Positions 33,381 through 44,542 of a stretch of DNA of 64,000 nucleotides are shown one piece after another; within the stretch, counting starts at the first letter, position 1, and the number at the start of each line of letters is the position of its first letter. The stretch is from Dipylidium caninum (lineage: Eukaryota; Platyhelminthes; Cestoda; Cyclophyllidea; Dipylidiidae). The position numbers and the translations under genes are program-made. The notes beneath the pieces were generated by a model, which worked only from the letters and a program-made list of their open reading frames with translations, searched no databases and was not told where the DNA came from. The stretch spans positions 20,602-84,601 of the forward strand of contig QEYB01000658.1 of assembly GCA_017562135.1 (NCBI GenBank), written 5' to 3'.

Positions 33381-33698
33381 GGGAGTGGGCGCACGCTTAG
33401 ACGCATGGATGGATGGAGGATGGATGAACGGATGAATGGATGAACGGATGAATGGATAGTTGGATTCAAGCAGGAAGGAAGGAATGAAGGAAGGAAGGAA
33501 TGAAGGAAGGAAGGAAGTGAGGAAGGAAAAAAGGAAGGAAGGAAGGAAGGGAGGAAGGAAGGAAGGACGGAGAGTGTGAGGGAGGATGGGAGGAAGGCGG
33601 AAGGAGAATGTGAGGAAGGCAGGCAATGGAGACTTGCCATCGTCACAAAGGACGAAGCCGACGACGGCTGCGAGGAGGCACGAGAGGCGGAGGTTCAT
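32177..33698 (-). CDS. Type-2 secreted protein with two tandem Kunitz domains
   Basis: Exon 1 (33698-33638): signal peptide MNLRLSCLLAAVVGFVLCDD, ending in phase 1 at GCAAGT, a GC-type donor. Exon 2 (33372-33202, 171 nt): first Kunitz domain with canonical spacing C-x8-C-x15-C-x7-C-x12-C-x3-C (CIEPIAPGNC ... CVRFIFTGC ... C-RRA-C), ending CPG at a GTAAGC donor in phase 1. Last exon (32370-32177): second canonical domain (CKLPIVKGPC ... CVSFLYGGC ... C-VNA-C) and a short HGVFGYYF tail. Both joins are in frame at phase 1. P1 residues are His and Asn, so trypsin inhibition is unlikely. The 830 bp between the domains may hide further small exons: an open stretch SLDDVDEHVSAFANANDTAN lies near 32.6 kb. 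Confidence 0.85.
33404..33572 (+). repeat. GGAT / GGAAG microsatellite in intron 1 of the type-2 gene
   Basis: Imperfect GATG and GGAAG tandem units. Homologous introns at 22274-22350, 56031-56131 and 57268-57343 carry different lengths and mixes of the same units. Confidence 0.85.
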
Positions 33699-34448
33699 GG
33701 CCAAGTGCTGAGTGTCGAGTGACGAGTGCCAAGTGCCGCGGTCTGACAGGTGGGAGCACACCGAGGCCGCCTCAGGAGGGTGGGTGAGTGGCGTGTGGCA
33801 GCACCGATCACACGACTCGCCCTCTTCGCCACTGACGTGCCACTTCGGCTGCCGTGGTGAGTGCGGGAGGGCGCGAGGAAGGGCGGGTGAAGGCAGGAAC
33901 CGAGGGACGAAGGGCGGTGGAGCGGCGATTAATGTCAGTGTGGCTCGTGGGAAGTAACAATCGCTTCATCGGACTGTTGGCTCGTCGACAAGTAACCACC
34001 CACTTAACCAACGTGTCCATAAATTATTTCCTTTTTTCCACTCCCTTTCGTCAGCAGACCAGGGGGAGGCGTTAGTTTACTCGCTCCACGGTGGCCACGG
34101 TGACCACGGCGTCCGAGGCAGCGTTAGCCTCGTATCCATTCCATTCGCTGAAGTGTTGGCCATCTCCTCCAGTGTGTTTGCGCTCACCGACCTCTCAACG
34201 ACGACGACGACTCCATCGTCTGCCCATGACGACCGGCAGTAGCAGTAGCAGTAGCAGCACAAAAGCAGTGCTCTGCAACACTGTCACAGGATGGACAAGA
34301 AGGATTTGGTGGCAATCGTCGACGGAGCTCTTCGTGCTTTCTCGTTGGCGAACAAACGACGCGTCTCACCTCCGTCAAACGTGATCGCGTGCTTGCACAA
34401 CCCTTCGGTAGCCTCATTTCTCACCTTCCATTAAACAGACGTCGACAC

Positions 34449-34520
34449 TGACCTCGACCCTGTCCCACATCCGTGGCATTGCGTTCATCGGCCTCTCCAC
34501 AGGCAGAAGCGTCTATAAAG
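34449..34520 (+). promoter_or_regulatory. Core promoter of type-1 Kunitz gene
   Basis: Upstream box TGACCTCGACCCTGTC (34449-34464) and TATAAAG (34514-34520), 49 bp apart. The ATG is 118 bp downstream. Further upstream, cttgcacaaccctt and ggtagcctcatttct motifs are also present before the type-5 exons. Confidence 0.6.
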
Positions 34521-34637
34521 GGAGCAGCATCCACAGACTGCCTGCCAGTCGCAGCCTCTCGAAGCTCCTCGACAACCATCTCCTTCTCCGCCTCCACCTC
34601 CGCCTCCACCTCCGCCTCCACCTCCGCCTCTGCAGCA

Positions 34638-35004
34638 ATGAATGGTCTCCACGTCTTTCTTCTTCTCTTCTTCATGTCATCGTGTGCAGTCCGTGTCGCC
34701 GAAGGTGCTTTCCTTGGTAGAATACTGCCAAGTTCTTGTCCATTGCTTCATTAAATGCTCCACTTCTGTGCCCCCTTCAGCCTGTAGTCTGCAGCAGTGC
34801 GTCGCGGAGATTAGGAGCGAGCCCTGCACTGACAACCGCACCACCAAGTGGGCGTATGACCTGCAAAAGGGAGAATGTGTCCAATTGCCTTGCCTCGATT
34901 GCAAGCGCAGCAAGAACTGCTTCAACAGCCGATCGTCGTGCGAGTATGTGTGCGTGAAGAAGTACGACCTCCCCGGCCTGGAGATGCCTCGGCCGAACAA
35001 ATAA
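34638..35004 (+). CDS. Type-1 secreted Kunitz protein with extra cysteine pair (copy A)
   Basis: Exon 1 34638-34716 (signal peptide MNGLHVFLLLFFMSSC..., phase 1, donor GTAGAA). Intron 64 bp. Exon 2 34781-35004. The domain has C1-x8-C2-x16-C3-x7-C4-x12-C5-x3-C6, one residue longer than usual between C2 and C3. It adds a cysteine 5 residues after C3 (BPTI position 35) and one 6 residues after C4 (position 44), plus one 5 residues before C1. It lacks the usual Asn-x-Phe after C4. P1 is Thr. The tail ends KKYDLPGLEMPRPNK. An upstream alternative donor (GTGCTT at 34705) has the same phase. The canonical TATA box suggests an active gene. Confidence 0.85.
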
Positions 35005-35170
35005 CTCGCCAATGCAGCCCAACTGGCGCGCGGCACCCGCTTCTCCCACCAAAATAACTCTCTCAGTGTGTGCAAATTTATCAAATGCTTTATTCGCCAA
35101 CTTGCTTCACCACATGGAAGAGAAGGAGTACAAGTCGTGGCTAAGGGGAGTCTGTCACAACGGATGCAGC

Positions 35171-35500
35171 TCATAATATAAACAAATGAAATGAACTTGG
35201 CTTTCGAGAATAGCAGTAACTTGTTGACCGAACTGGGCGTCTCCCAGTGTAACCAGACGCGTTCGGTGGAGGCGCGCAGATAGCAGCAGGGTAACGCGGC
35301 CATCGGGGTTGGGCAGGGTGTCGAGTCTCAAGCGGTGGCGGACACCAGAATGTCACGAGACACGTAGCCCGACGGCCTTCTTCCTTGGTTGTAAATACTG
35401 CGTGTCGCCGATTGTCCAAATGTCTCAATGTTGAGCTGACGTTGCAGGCGAGCATGAGACGTGGAGGGGACATTTCCGGCTCTGTTTTATCTTGATTCAC
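35171..35500 (-). CDS. Conserved ORF of unknown function (3' exon?)
   Basis: An open frame reads ...EMSPPRLMLACNVSSTLRHL..., ...KEEGRRATCLVTFWC... and ...NASGYTGRRPVRSTSYCYSRK..., stopping at 35171. An AATAAA follows at 35094-35089, about 80 bp downstream, tail-to-tail with the type-1 Kunitz gene. The same frame is open at 47082-47384, and at 54174-54506 (stop codon mutated, 10 residues longer). At 40.2-40.5 kb a single missing G breaks it. No domain recognised; it could be the last exon of a gene convergent with type 1, or chance. Confidence 0.3.
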   Translation of the reverse strand: MNQDKTEPEMSPPRLMLACNVSSTLRHLDNRRHAVFTTKEEGRRATCLVTFWCPPPLETRHPAQPRWPRYPAAICAPPPNASGYTGRRPVRSTSYCYSRKPSSFHLFIL

Positions 35501-35549
35501 ACATCCACGTTCGCCTTTCCCACCCCCCCTCAAACCTCGTGGACCGCCT

Positions 35550-37410
35550 TCCGAGCGGCTTATCTGGTCGAAGAAACACTTTTCCCCAACGTAAACCTCT
35601 TCTCTCAAGTCAAAAAAAAATAAAATGATGGCCGATTGACTTCTTGCCGAGGGGACAAGCTCACTTGAGCGTGGAAATGCCTCCTTACTTAGACAAGCTA
35701 TCGATACCATCGGAGTTCGCCATGGACACCGCTTCGGTGTTTACGATGCCTGTGGAGGAGTCACCGCATGCTTCGCCATCAGACGCCTTTGCATTGTAAT
35801 TGACGCCACTTTCTGTCGACAGGCTGCCGACTTGTCTGTCACCCGAGGCGGAGCGCGTGGCTCCGTGCTCTCGTGGCCACCATGTTCGGGGCTGTCAAGA
35901 CGCGAGCCACTTCTGTCTGGCAGATGATGGACATGGGGAAACAAGGTGACACAGTGAACGCTGAGCGATCTGCTGAATGGAGGCCACGAAAGACAACACT
36001 GAGGCCGACGAAGACGATGTTGCAGCAGACTTCTCACGCCGTCATGGCCCCACCCACCTTGTCGTATTGCAACAACATTTTCACTCCCCCACAGACGCCT
36101 GTGAATGGCAGCAGGCCGCGTTCTCCTGCCTCTCCACAAGTTGCCTCCACATGCTTCCCACATGATGGAGAGAAACGCACCAGCCTCCCCACACACAGAT
36201 GATTTCTACATCGCATCTTCTTCTCGTCTGCTCCATCATCTCCGCCGTCGGGGGAGGCCACAGTGCCCCGCTCCCCTCGTCACGTATATGTGACGTCGGC
36301 TCTTTTCTTCTTCTTCTCCCAATTTCATGTAGAATTAGGAATAAGCAGAGAGGGGTCACACGCCCTGAAGGAGTGACAGATTGACACATGAGCGGCAACC
36401 AAAGCGTTGTGCAAGGGGACAAGGTTGGTGGGGCGATGATGGTGTGAGGATTCTGTGGCAACACCGTCTTCGTTGGCCTCAGTCTTGTCTTTCGTGCCTT
36501 CGATTGAGGAGACGGCTCAGCATTCACTTTGTCGTCTTCTCACACACACGAGAGGTAGCCGTTGAGGCAGGCGAATTGCATTAGCCTCCGTTCGCTTGCC
36601 CCACCACCAGTTCGTAGTCGCTCGTGTCTCGATGCGGTGGTGAGTTTCGTAATATTTGTCGACAATCCCTCCGACGGCAGGGGCTGCCAAATCCCTAAAT
36701 TGAATCTATCTCTCCGCCGACCACATTTACTCAGGAATGCTGTTTATCGTCAGACGCCGACGGTCGCTCCACACACGGGTCGGTCAACAAATCTTCGTCT
36801 TGGCTGCGTCGATCTGCCACGCGCACACACACACACACACAGAGAGCGGATCGAATAAGTGACACACCACCAATCCGTGAGGCCTCGCAGACCCGGCTGA
36901 AGCCGGCTGAAGCGCAGAGCGCGTGTGGTGCAACCGGTTGGACGAGGAACAAATTCTCCTCTCCGTTTTATCACTTTGTACATACGTGAGAAATGTTCCC
37001 TTCAAGCAAAATAAGGATAGGAGAGAGACCATGGAAGCGGAAGTACGACCTCGGCCACCAGTGTATGCGCTTTCATACAATTTTCCCCACTTCGCACATT
37101 GCACTCCTCTGTGTCACACATATGTGACACGCGCAATACGTAATTCACGACTGTCAAAATATCATGAGACGGAATTCCCACTTAGGCCCTTCGCCCCTTT
37201 CCCTACACAACGGCCAGTCTTCGGTTGGAATCGTGCAATGTCAGGCATTATTGAGACGGTTCTCGTGCCGAGTTTCCCTCAACGCAGCCACAGGGAGGCG
37301 GAGGCACCGACCCTCGACCGACAAATGCGACCGCAACCGCCGCCAGAAGACCATCTTCTTGCTGTGTAGCTCATGCAGGGACTTGTGTTTTGTCCGCCGA
37401 CCTTTCATTT
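35550..37410. repeat. Second direct copy of the 1.9-kb duplicon
   Basis: Closely matches 3790-5680. The G-rich tract after the ttcaag at about 37005 is deleted here, and the acidic GGA repeat near 37293 is one codon shorter. Palindromes at 36279 and 37113. Confidence 0.75.
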
Positions 37411-38700
37411 AGCAACAAATTTTGTCCTTTAGTCGTGTGCTCTTGTTCTCACTGCAAGTTAAAATTGGAAGAAAGAGACGTGCACCTCAAACAGGCGACG
37501 ATGAATCGCAAGCGAAAAGGACGTTATGTGCAGCGCATGGGAATGGCGCCTCGAAGAAGGAAAGTCAGTGTCGTCAAAGGTGGTCTTCCACATTGCGAAA
37601 CGTGTCCGATGCTGTGGTCGTCGTCCAGTTGAAGTTGGTGAGGCCCACGTCGAGCGCATCGTCAGAGCGCAACACGCGACGGTGCAGAATTACTCTGATG
37701 CCAACATTGAATGGAAATGGGGAAACACACGCTTGTCTACGTCGACATACTCAACGGATCTTTGGATTTCCGGGGAGCTCAAGAAAATTCTTTGGGGACA
37801 ACGGTTTAGCATGATTGTGCTGCAGTCTCATTCATTTCCTCGACTCAGTCCACCTGCAAAAACAACGTCGGTGTGTGAAAATTTGACCTACGGTGGGCGA
37901 CTGCCCTCACATCACCAGCCGCAGTTCCGAGTGCAACGGGACCCGTAAAAGTGCTCTTTTCTACCATGGTAGTTCCACGCTTCCCATCTGTCGACTGTCT
38001 TGTACAACTGAAAAGACCACACGGTCGATCCAAATTCCCTGTAGTCAGCAAAACTCCTCTTTTGTGGCGGTCCAGGAAGGTGGCTGATGATGAATAACCG
38101 GCAAAATCTTATCATTTTCCAAGTCGTCGTAGAAGTATCTGCGAGGGGTGCGCTCTTCGCAAACATTCGGTGGCAGAGGTTGCAGATAAACTCTGGCAAA
38201 ACACCCTGCCGCTATTTTCGCACCAAGGTTGTTGGTCCATCTCCTTCTACTTATGAGGATATAGGTAACAGGGTTGGTGGCAACTAGAGGATTTACGCAG
38301 CCCCGACGACGCTTACGCGTCTCCAACCGCTCCACTTTGGCAAGTTCAGCATTAAGGATCTCCATCTGGATGTGCTGCTGCTGCCGCTTCTGCTGCTTTC
38401 GAAGTTCTTAAAGCGGTGATTGCTCAACCGACTTCTCTTCCAACCGTGGCACACGCTCTGGTCCTCACCACCTGCAGCCGCCCCAAACGACTGTGGCCAC
38501 CACTTGCGCGGTGAGGTTTGCCAAACCGCGGTGGCCGAATGACCCTGTCTCGTTCCCCTTCCAGACGCACTTTTAGCCAGGAGATGTTCCGTTTCCCCCT
38601 CAAAGCCACTGCTCTTCCACAAATGCAAGTCACAAATTTGGTGATTTCTCACACAAAAACAACAGTTATTTTACTGGCAAGAGGGGGGTTTCAGGCTGCT
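37410..38700. repeat. 1.3-kb duplicon with inverted RSPH3 fragment
   Basis: Direct copy at 49.58-50.8 kb and inverted partial copy at 24.2-25.05 kb. The left half (37.4-37.95) has protein-like open frames (for example NYSDAYIEWKMEKHTLVYVD in the 49.9-kb copy) that I cannot identify and that are shifted between copies. Confidence 0.65.
38005..38428 (-). pseudogene. RSPH3-like pseudogene, subfamily B (copy 2)
   Basis: Same exon order as 24228-24695 on the opposite strand. The exon-C motif EEFGWL is destroyed here by two substitutions that create Cys and a TGA stop. The coiled-coil and KIAAGCFARVYL segments are intact. Confidence 0.55.
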
Positions 38701-38778
38701 GTGAGCGCAGGAGAGGGAAATGCCAGAGAGTGTTTTGTTGTTGGGTTACCATTGCTTGAGGAGAGTCCAGTTGCGTGG

Positions 38779-39185
38779 TCAAGTTGTTCCCTCCTCCGTC
38801 GGATCGGCCTCCCGACGGCGACATGTCAGCGCTTGCAGGCGAACTCGCATCTCCTTTTGGTGCGGAAGTGGTTGTCGTTGCGGCTGCATCCGGCACTGGT
38901 TGGTGCGCGCGTCGTGGCCCCACAGGGGAGTGGAGGAGTTGCACGACCCCCTGTCAATCGCCGTTTGGCCCATGTGAGTGCGGACTGCGAGGAGGCGAGG
39001 AAAGGAGTCCGTCGTTAGCTCGAAGGCAGAATAGGTGATGAAGACGGGGACGAAGAGGTTGGTAAAGTTGAAACAAACAACGTACGCAAGCAAGCCGTTG
39101 TGATGACGGGAAGAAGAAGAAGGAGGAGGAAAAGAGGAGGAGGTGGTGAAGGCGGAGGCGGAGGCGGAGGCGGAGGTTCATGCAT
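38779..39185 (-). CDS. Type-4 secreted protein, Kunitz-derived frameshift gene (copy 4)
   Basis: Exon 1 39185-39086 (100 nt), exon 2 38984-38779 (206 nt). A one-base insertion after ATGCATGA turns the Leu-Arg repeat into a proline run (MHEPPPPPP...). A later two-base insertion restores the frame before LLLLLLPVITTAC. The splice phase and downstream frame are therefore kept. A second ATG (39181) restores Leu-Arg but is out of frame at the splice. Whether the proline-rich leader still directs secretion is doubtful. Confidence 0.4.
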
Positions 39186-40677
39186 GGCTGCCGGAGGAGG
39201 AGAGGAGGAGGACGAGGTGGAGATGGTCGCGGATCCTTGAGACGCTGCAAACTTGCGACATCACGTGAATGCGCCTTCTTTTTATAGACGCGTTTCTGTC
39301 AGCTCAACGCGATGCTTATGCGACTGTGTCGACGTGAGGCTCGTAGTCGTTGTTTGTTTGTTCTACAAAGAAAACGCTCACTGAAGATCAACGACGACGA
39401 TTGCCGCCTCCACGTCTCCAGAAACGGGCTTTTCACATGACGCCTCTCCCTATTGAAAACGAAACCCTCTTCTCTCTGTCCCGCATCTCTTCCCCTTGTC
39501 GCCATCGTCAACTCCATCCGCCCAGTCTCTTTGCGGGGCTCTGTCCGCAAGACGCGGTTTCCTCCACGTATCTGGCAGTAGCCACCGCCACAACCGCGTC
39601 ACCGGGGCACCTGGCCAGAAAGTGAGTAGACGAGGAGGCGAGACGCAAATCATAAAAAATTGGCGCTGTTGCCACAACCGACAGAGAAGACCGACGCTGT
39701 GCAAACAAACCTCTAGCGACCTCATCGCGTCACCAAAGTTCACCGCCGCCTCCTCCTGCTTCTCCTCCTCAGCTACTCCCTGGCCTCAGTTCTTGCCAAC
39801 ACTCGATGCAGGCGCACCATTCTTTGTGTTGTGAGTAAAGAATAAAAGCATTTGTTTGATTGATACAAGTTGGGTTTTCCATTGCGGTGAGCAATTGGGA
39901 CGAGGATGTGGGCAAGTGCTGAGTCCGCGTGGTGGCAAAAGGCTTTGATTAGTCGATGTCCACTTCTGCCAACAGACGTCGAGAGGCTGCAACTTGCGGG
40001 CACCTGTGGTTCTACGACTGGGTCGAGGTGAGGCTCCACGTTTGCTTGCAGAAAAGCCCACTCGTGTCTCCTTTGCTCGACCGTGTGAAGCGACGTCGCA
40101 TGTCGGAGGTGGAGATTTTAATTGTTTATGGTGGAAAAAACAACACTCATGCGAGTTTTTCTTCGCCTCGTCTCCTCGCCTCCTCAGGTTGGATCAAACA
40201 GAGCCGGAAATGTCCCCTCCACGTCTCATGCTCGCCTGCAACGTCAGCTCAACATTGAGACATTTGGACAATCGGCGACACGCAGTATTTACAACCAAGG
40301 AAGAAGCCGACGGGCTACGTGTCTCGTGACATTCTGGTGTCCGCCACCGCTTGAGACTCGACACCCTGCCCAACCCCGATGGCCGCGTTACCCTGCTGCT
40401 ATCTGCGCGCCTCCACCGAACGCGTCTGGTTACACTGGGAGACGCCCAGTTCGGTCAACAAGTTACTGCTATTCTCGAAAGCCAAGTTCATTTCATTTGT
40501 TTATATTATGAGCTGCATCCGTTGTGACAGACTCCCCTTAGCCACGACTTGTACTCCTTCTCTTCCATGTGGTGAAGCAAGTTGGCGAATAAAGCATTTG
40601 ATAAATTTGCACACACTGAGAGGGTTATTTTGGTGGGAGAAGCGGGTGCCGCGCGCCAGTTGGGCTGCATTGGCGAG

Positions 40678-41044
40678 TTATTTGTTCGGCCGAGGCATCT
40701 CCAGGCCGGGGAGGTCGTACTTCTTCACGCACACATACTCGCACAACGATCGGCTGTTGAAGCAGTTCTTGCTGCGCTTGCAATCGAGGCAAGGCAATTG
40801 GACACATTCTCCCTTTTGCAGGTCATACGCCCACTTGGTGGTGCGGTTGTCAGTGCAGGGCTCGCTCCTAATCTCCGCGACGCACTGCTGCAGACTACAG
40901 GCTGAAAGGGGAACAGAAGTGGAGCATTTAATGAAGCAATGGACAAGAACTTGGCAGTATTCTACCAAGGAATGCACCTTCGGCGACACGGATTGCACAC
41001 GATGACATGGAGAAGAGAAGTAGAAAGACGTGGAGACCATTCAT
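40678..41044 (-). CDS. Type-1 secreted Kunitz protein (copy B)
   Basis: Exon 1 41044-40966, intron 64 bp, exon 2 40901-40678. Nearly identical to copy A; differences include Cys-Ile-Arg for Cys-Val-Arg in the signal peptide and Leu for Ser in the NSRS stretch before C5. All nine mature cysteines are kept. P1 is Thr. The TATA box is TACAAAAG (41142-41149). Its downstream neighbour is the conserved ORF block at 40.2-40.5 kb. Confidence 0.82.
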
Positions 41045-42380
41045 TGCTGCAGAGGCGGAGGTGGAGGCGGAGAGGCGGAGGAGATGGTTGTCGAGGAGCT
41101 TCGAGAGGCTGCGACTTATAGGCGGCGTGCGCATGCTCCTCCTTTTGTAGACGCTTCTGCGTGTGGAGAGTGCGATGCACGCAATGCCACGGATGTGGGA
41201 CAGGGTCGAGGTCAGTGTCGACGTCTGTTTAATGGAAGGTGAGAAATGAGGCTACCGAAGGGTTGTGCAAGCACGCGATCACGTTTGACGGAGGTGAGAC
41301 GCGTCGTTTGTTCGCCAACGAGAACACACGAAGGAGCTTCGACGACGGATGTCACTAAATCCTTCTTGTCCATCCTGTGACAGTGTTTGCAGAACACACT
41401 GCTACTGCCGGTCGTCATAGGCAGATGGATGGAGATGGCCATCATTTCAGCGGATTGACTGGATACGACAGGTAGGAGACAATGACTATTAACGCCTCTT
41501 GCCCGTCCTGCGTGTCTCCCGTCATTGTTTCCTGCCTGTCGTCACGTATATGTGACGCTTCACAAGTGAGGCACCAACTCCTCGGAACTGCGACTCTGAG
41601 AAAAGCCACCACGAGAAGCGACGAAGAGGAGCTGAGATCTTCGTTGAAGAGGTAGGAAAGACAACTCATCAGAGAGCCAAGCTGTTGGCAGAACTGTGGA
41701 CTTGCTCGCTCATTAAACTAACCCACGAATGTGAGACGACAGCCGCATTCACTCGTGCTTCAGCTGTGAAGTCTCATTCTAAACCGCTTGCTGGTCGGTG
41801 AAATGGACTCCACACGGCGCCATGAGGAAGGGAAGAAGGGACAGGATGAGGAGGGTCGTCCGCACAAACCAAGAGCCGAGACTGAGTTAACGACATGAAG
41901 CGCCGCCGTGCGCTCACTCCCCCTTCTAAAGTGCGCTTCCTTCGGTGCTGAAGCATCGGATGGCAATGTTTTCACTGTCACGAGGAAGGGGCGACGTGGA
42001 AGTGCGCCGTCAGAATGAGGAGATGCGTTCGTGTTGCCTTGGGTGAATGAGGCCACTAAGAGACTCATTAAGGACTCTTCCGCCTCCGCCTCAGCCGCCT
42101 CCCCTCATGACGTCCGCGGTGCGGTTTTGTCGACGATTCTCTACCTTCACACTCAACCAGCAGCAAATCATCCACAACGCGCGACTCTCGGTCCATTCCA
42201 GCGTTACCCACTGCTTGTAGCTTTTCCTTTGCCCATCCGCGATTCCCACTTACCGCACTTCCTTCTCCACTTTACAAGACAGGCTTATGCCGAGCAGACG
42301 CTCCGCTTTCCTCTCACAACTACTGCTTTTCTAGAAGCCAAGTCATGAATTGGATGATTAATTCCCACACACAAAAGACA

Positions 42381-42386
42381 TTTATT
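42381..42386 (-). terminator. Poly(A) signal AATAAA of the type-3 Kunitz gene
   Basis: Minus-strand AATAAA about 140 bp after the stop at 42525, followed by a GT-rich tract. Confidence 0.65.
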
Positions 42387-42524
42387 GTACGGCCAAGAGG
42401 TGGCTTTCACACTGCGGTGACCGCAGGAGAGGGGGATGCCGGAGAGCGTTGGGTGTTCGAGTCGCCACCGCCACGGGAGGGTGGAATCGCGTCGGCGAGG
42501 TGTTCCCTCCTCCCTCGGGTCTGC

Positions 42525-42916
42525 TTAGTGTCCGTGGGGGCCAGACCTAACATTACATACAGATTCGCATATACACTTTCCCCGGAATTGGTTGTCATTG
42601 GCGGCGCATCCGGTCCAGTTGAAAAGAATGCACTTCTTGGTGTGCTTGTCGTATCCCCACGTGGGAATGGCGAGGTGGCAGTGGCCACGTTCGATTTCCA
42701 TGTCGCACATGTGATTGCGACCTGGGAGGAGGCGAGAAGACGAGGGTGTCGTTAGTTCGGGTGTTTCATCGAAGGAAGAGGAGGTGATGAAGAAGACAAG
42801 GACAAGCAAATTGGACAAATGGCAGCATGCAACGTACGAATACAGGCGGTTGTGCGGAAAGGAAGAGAGAGAAGGACGATGAGGTGGAGAAGGACGAGGA
42901 GGTGGAGGGCATTCAT
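42525..42916 (-). CDS. Type-3 secreted Kunitz protein
   Basis: Exon 1 42916-42838 (signal peptide MNALHLLVLLHLIVLLSL..., phase 1, GTACGT donor). Intron 116 bp, ending gcctcctcccag. Exon 2 42721-42525. Canonical spacing: CDMEIERGHC, then x15, CILFNWTGC, AANDNQF, C, ESV, C. A seventh cysteine lies two residues before C5 and may stay unpaired or link to a partner. P1 is His. Short tail VRSGPHGH. TATAAAAG at 43015-43022, upstream box at 43056-43071, AATAAA downstream: the best complete transcription unit here. Confidence 0.88.
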
Positions 42917-43014
42917 GGCTGTGAAGGAGGAGGAGTAGGAGGAGGAGGAGGAGGAAGATGCGGTGTCGGAGAGTCGAGAGTGTGCAACTTGTAGGCAGCG
43001 TGTGGATGCGCCTT

Positions 43015-43071
43015 CTTTTATAGACGCTTGGGTGTGCTCAATGCGCTGGTTGTGTGACTGGGTCGAGGTGA
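43015..43071 (-). promoter_or_regulatory. Core promoter of the type-3 Kunitz gene
   Basis: TATAAAAG (43015-43022) about 98 bp upstream of the ATG, and TCACCTCGACCCAGTC (43056-43071) 33 bp above it. Confidence 0.62.
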
Positions 43072-44346
43072 GGATCGTCGGTGTTGTTTGTTGTTTGGCA
43101 AAGAGAAGGCTCGTCGGGAAATAGCCCCGAGGACTGCCACCTCCACACGTCCCTAACCTAGTCGCAGTTATTAAAGTTGAAGAGCGAGAGATTCATCAAC
43201 TTCTCCAAAAGTCATATTTCCACACGGCCCTTTTTTCGACTGCTGCATCATCGCCTACGCAGTGCGCGTCCTTAGCCCCTGCCTCCTATCGTCACGCATT
43301 TGGGACGCGATCTGTTCCATTAACCCTAATTCACATCTAAGACTACATTTAACAGTGGAAATAAGCCCACGGTGGCCACACGCGTTGGAGTCAGTTGTGC
43401 AACCTCGGGTCGCTGGAGTTGCACCCTCTAACTTTGACCAGTCGGTGGTCACACGTGAGTCTGTGGCATTTCACCATCTGCTCGGTTTCTCTGGCGTCCC
43501 ATCACCAGTCAGCAGGTAGGGACCGTGGAAGTCGTCGAAGTTGGGAAAGAAAGGAAAGAAAGGAAGGAAAGGAAAGGAAAGAAAAGAAAAGAAAAGAAAG
43601 GAAAGTGAGGTGAGGTAAGGTGAGGTGAGGCGAGGCGAGGCGAGGCGAGGCGAGGAGGTTGTGAAGGGGTTGTGCATGAGGACAAGGTTGGTGGGGATAG
43701 GAAGGAATGAGGGAATATGCGAGAGTTCCTACATCAGTGGCACACGAGGCAGTTATCCTCGACGGCGCGAACACACTCCTCCGCACCAACTCACTTCGGC
43801 CTTTTTCTTCTCGACAAAGTCCACGTGCCGCCAGTTGGAGACGTGTGGAACGCGTGTGGCGGACCACTTTGTGGCCGATGTTGGGCAAACGCGAAGCCTC
43901 AAGCATTGTTGGACACCTCAAGGTGACGAGAGACGCTCCCCGTCGCTTTTCTTCTCCGATTGTAGCGACATAACAGAGAGTGGAGGATTTGCACCTGTGA
44001 AGGGACATTCAACATCGCCTCTCCGTCGTGTGTGTCGCCCGCGACGACAGCAGTTCTCAACTCGGACCGCCTCGCATTTGGCAGTCAGTTTCTCCACGTG
44101 AGTCGGGATAACTGCATTAACGCCAACACGTCCACTGGCAGGAGGAGAAGCTACGCGACGAGACTGAGGCCAACCAGGCGGTGGCGAAGCAGGACAACAC
44201 GCGCCACGTCAACATCGCCACATCGAAGGTGTTCTCGTGCACAGCCCTTTGGTAGCCTCATTTCTCCCCATTCTGCAAACAAAACAACTCTCACCTCGAC
44301 CCAGTCCACCTGCAAAACACTGCTTCTCTCTCTCTCGCTCTCTGAG

Positions 44347-44542
44347 AATTTGACCTGCAGTGTGGCGAATGCGCTCACTTCACCTGCCGCGGTTGCGAGG
44401 GCCACGAGAACCGAATAAGCAGTGAAAGGCCCTCTCTGGCTGCACGGGGCAGGATTTCTTCCTACCGAAGAAGAATGGCGGCTGCTTTGTCCCTGAGGGA
44501 AATGAGCTCAAATAACGACAATACAATCCCCTCGCGCATCTG
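44347..44542 (+). CDS. Possible degenerate Kunitz-like exon (type 5), copy 4
   Basis: 196 bp, colinear with the other three clean copies. The preceding CT tract is short and interrupted (ctctctcgctctctgag). Confidence 0.28.

Larger units (their letters stand above)
40921..43785. repeat. Direct duplicate of 1-2880
   Basis: Colinear copy with few differences. Several are single-base homopolymer indels at which this copy keeps reading frames that are broken in the left copy. It joins different sequence after about 43785. Confidence 0.85.

Noticed and set aside
34705..34710. GTGCTT as the donor of type-1 exon 1
   Set aside because: Same phase, but a weaker donor than GTAGAA 12 bp downstream, which is present in copies A, B and D. 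It remains a possible alternative site.
40379..41005. 208-codon ORF on the plus strand, also at 54344-54970 and (minus) 34677-35303
   Set aside because: It runs antisense across the type-1 Kunitz gene. Its conservation follows from the Kunitz exon on the other strand, and it has no domain of its own.
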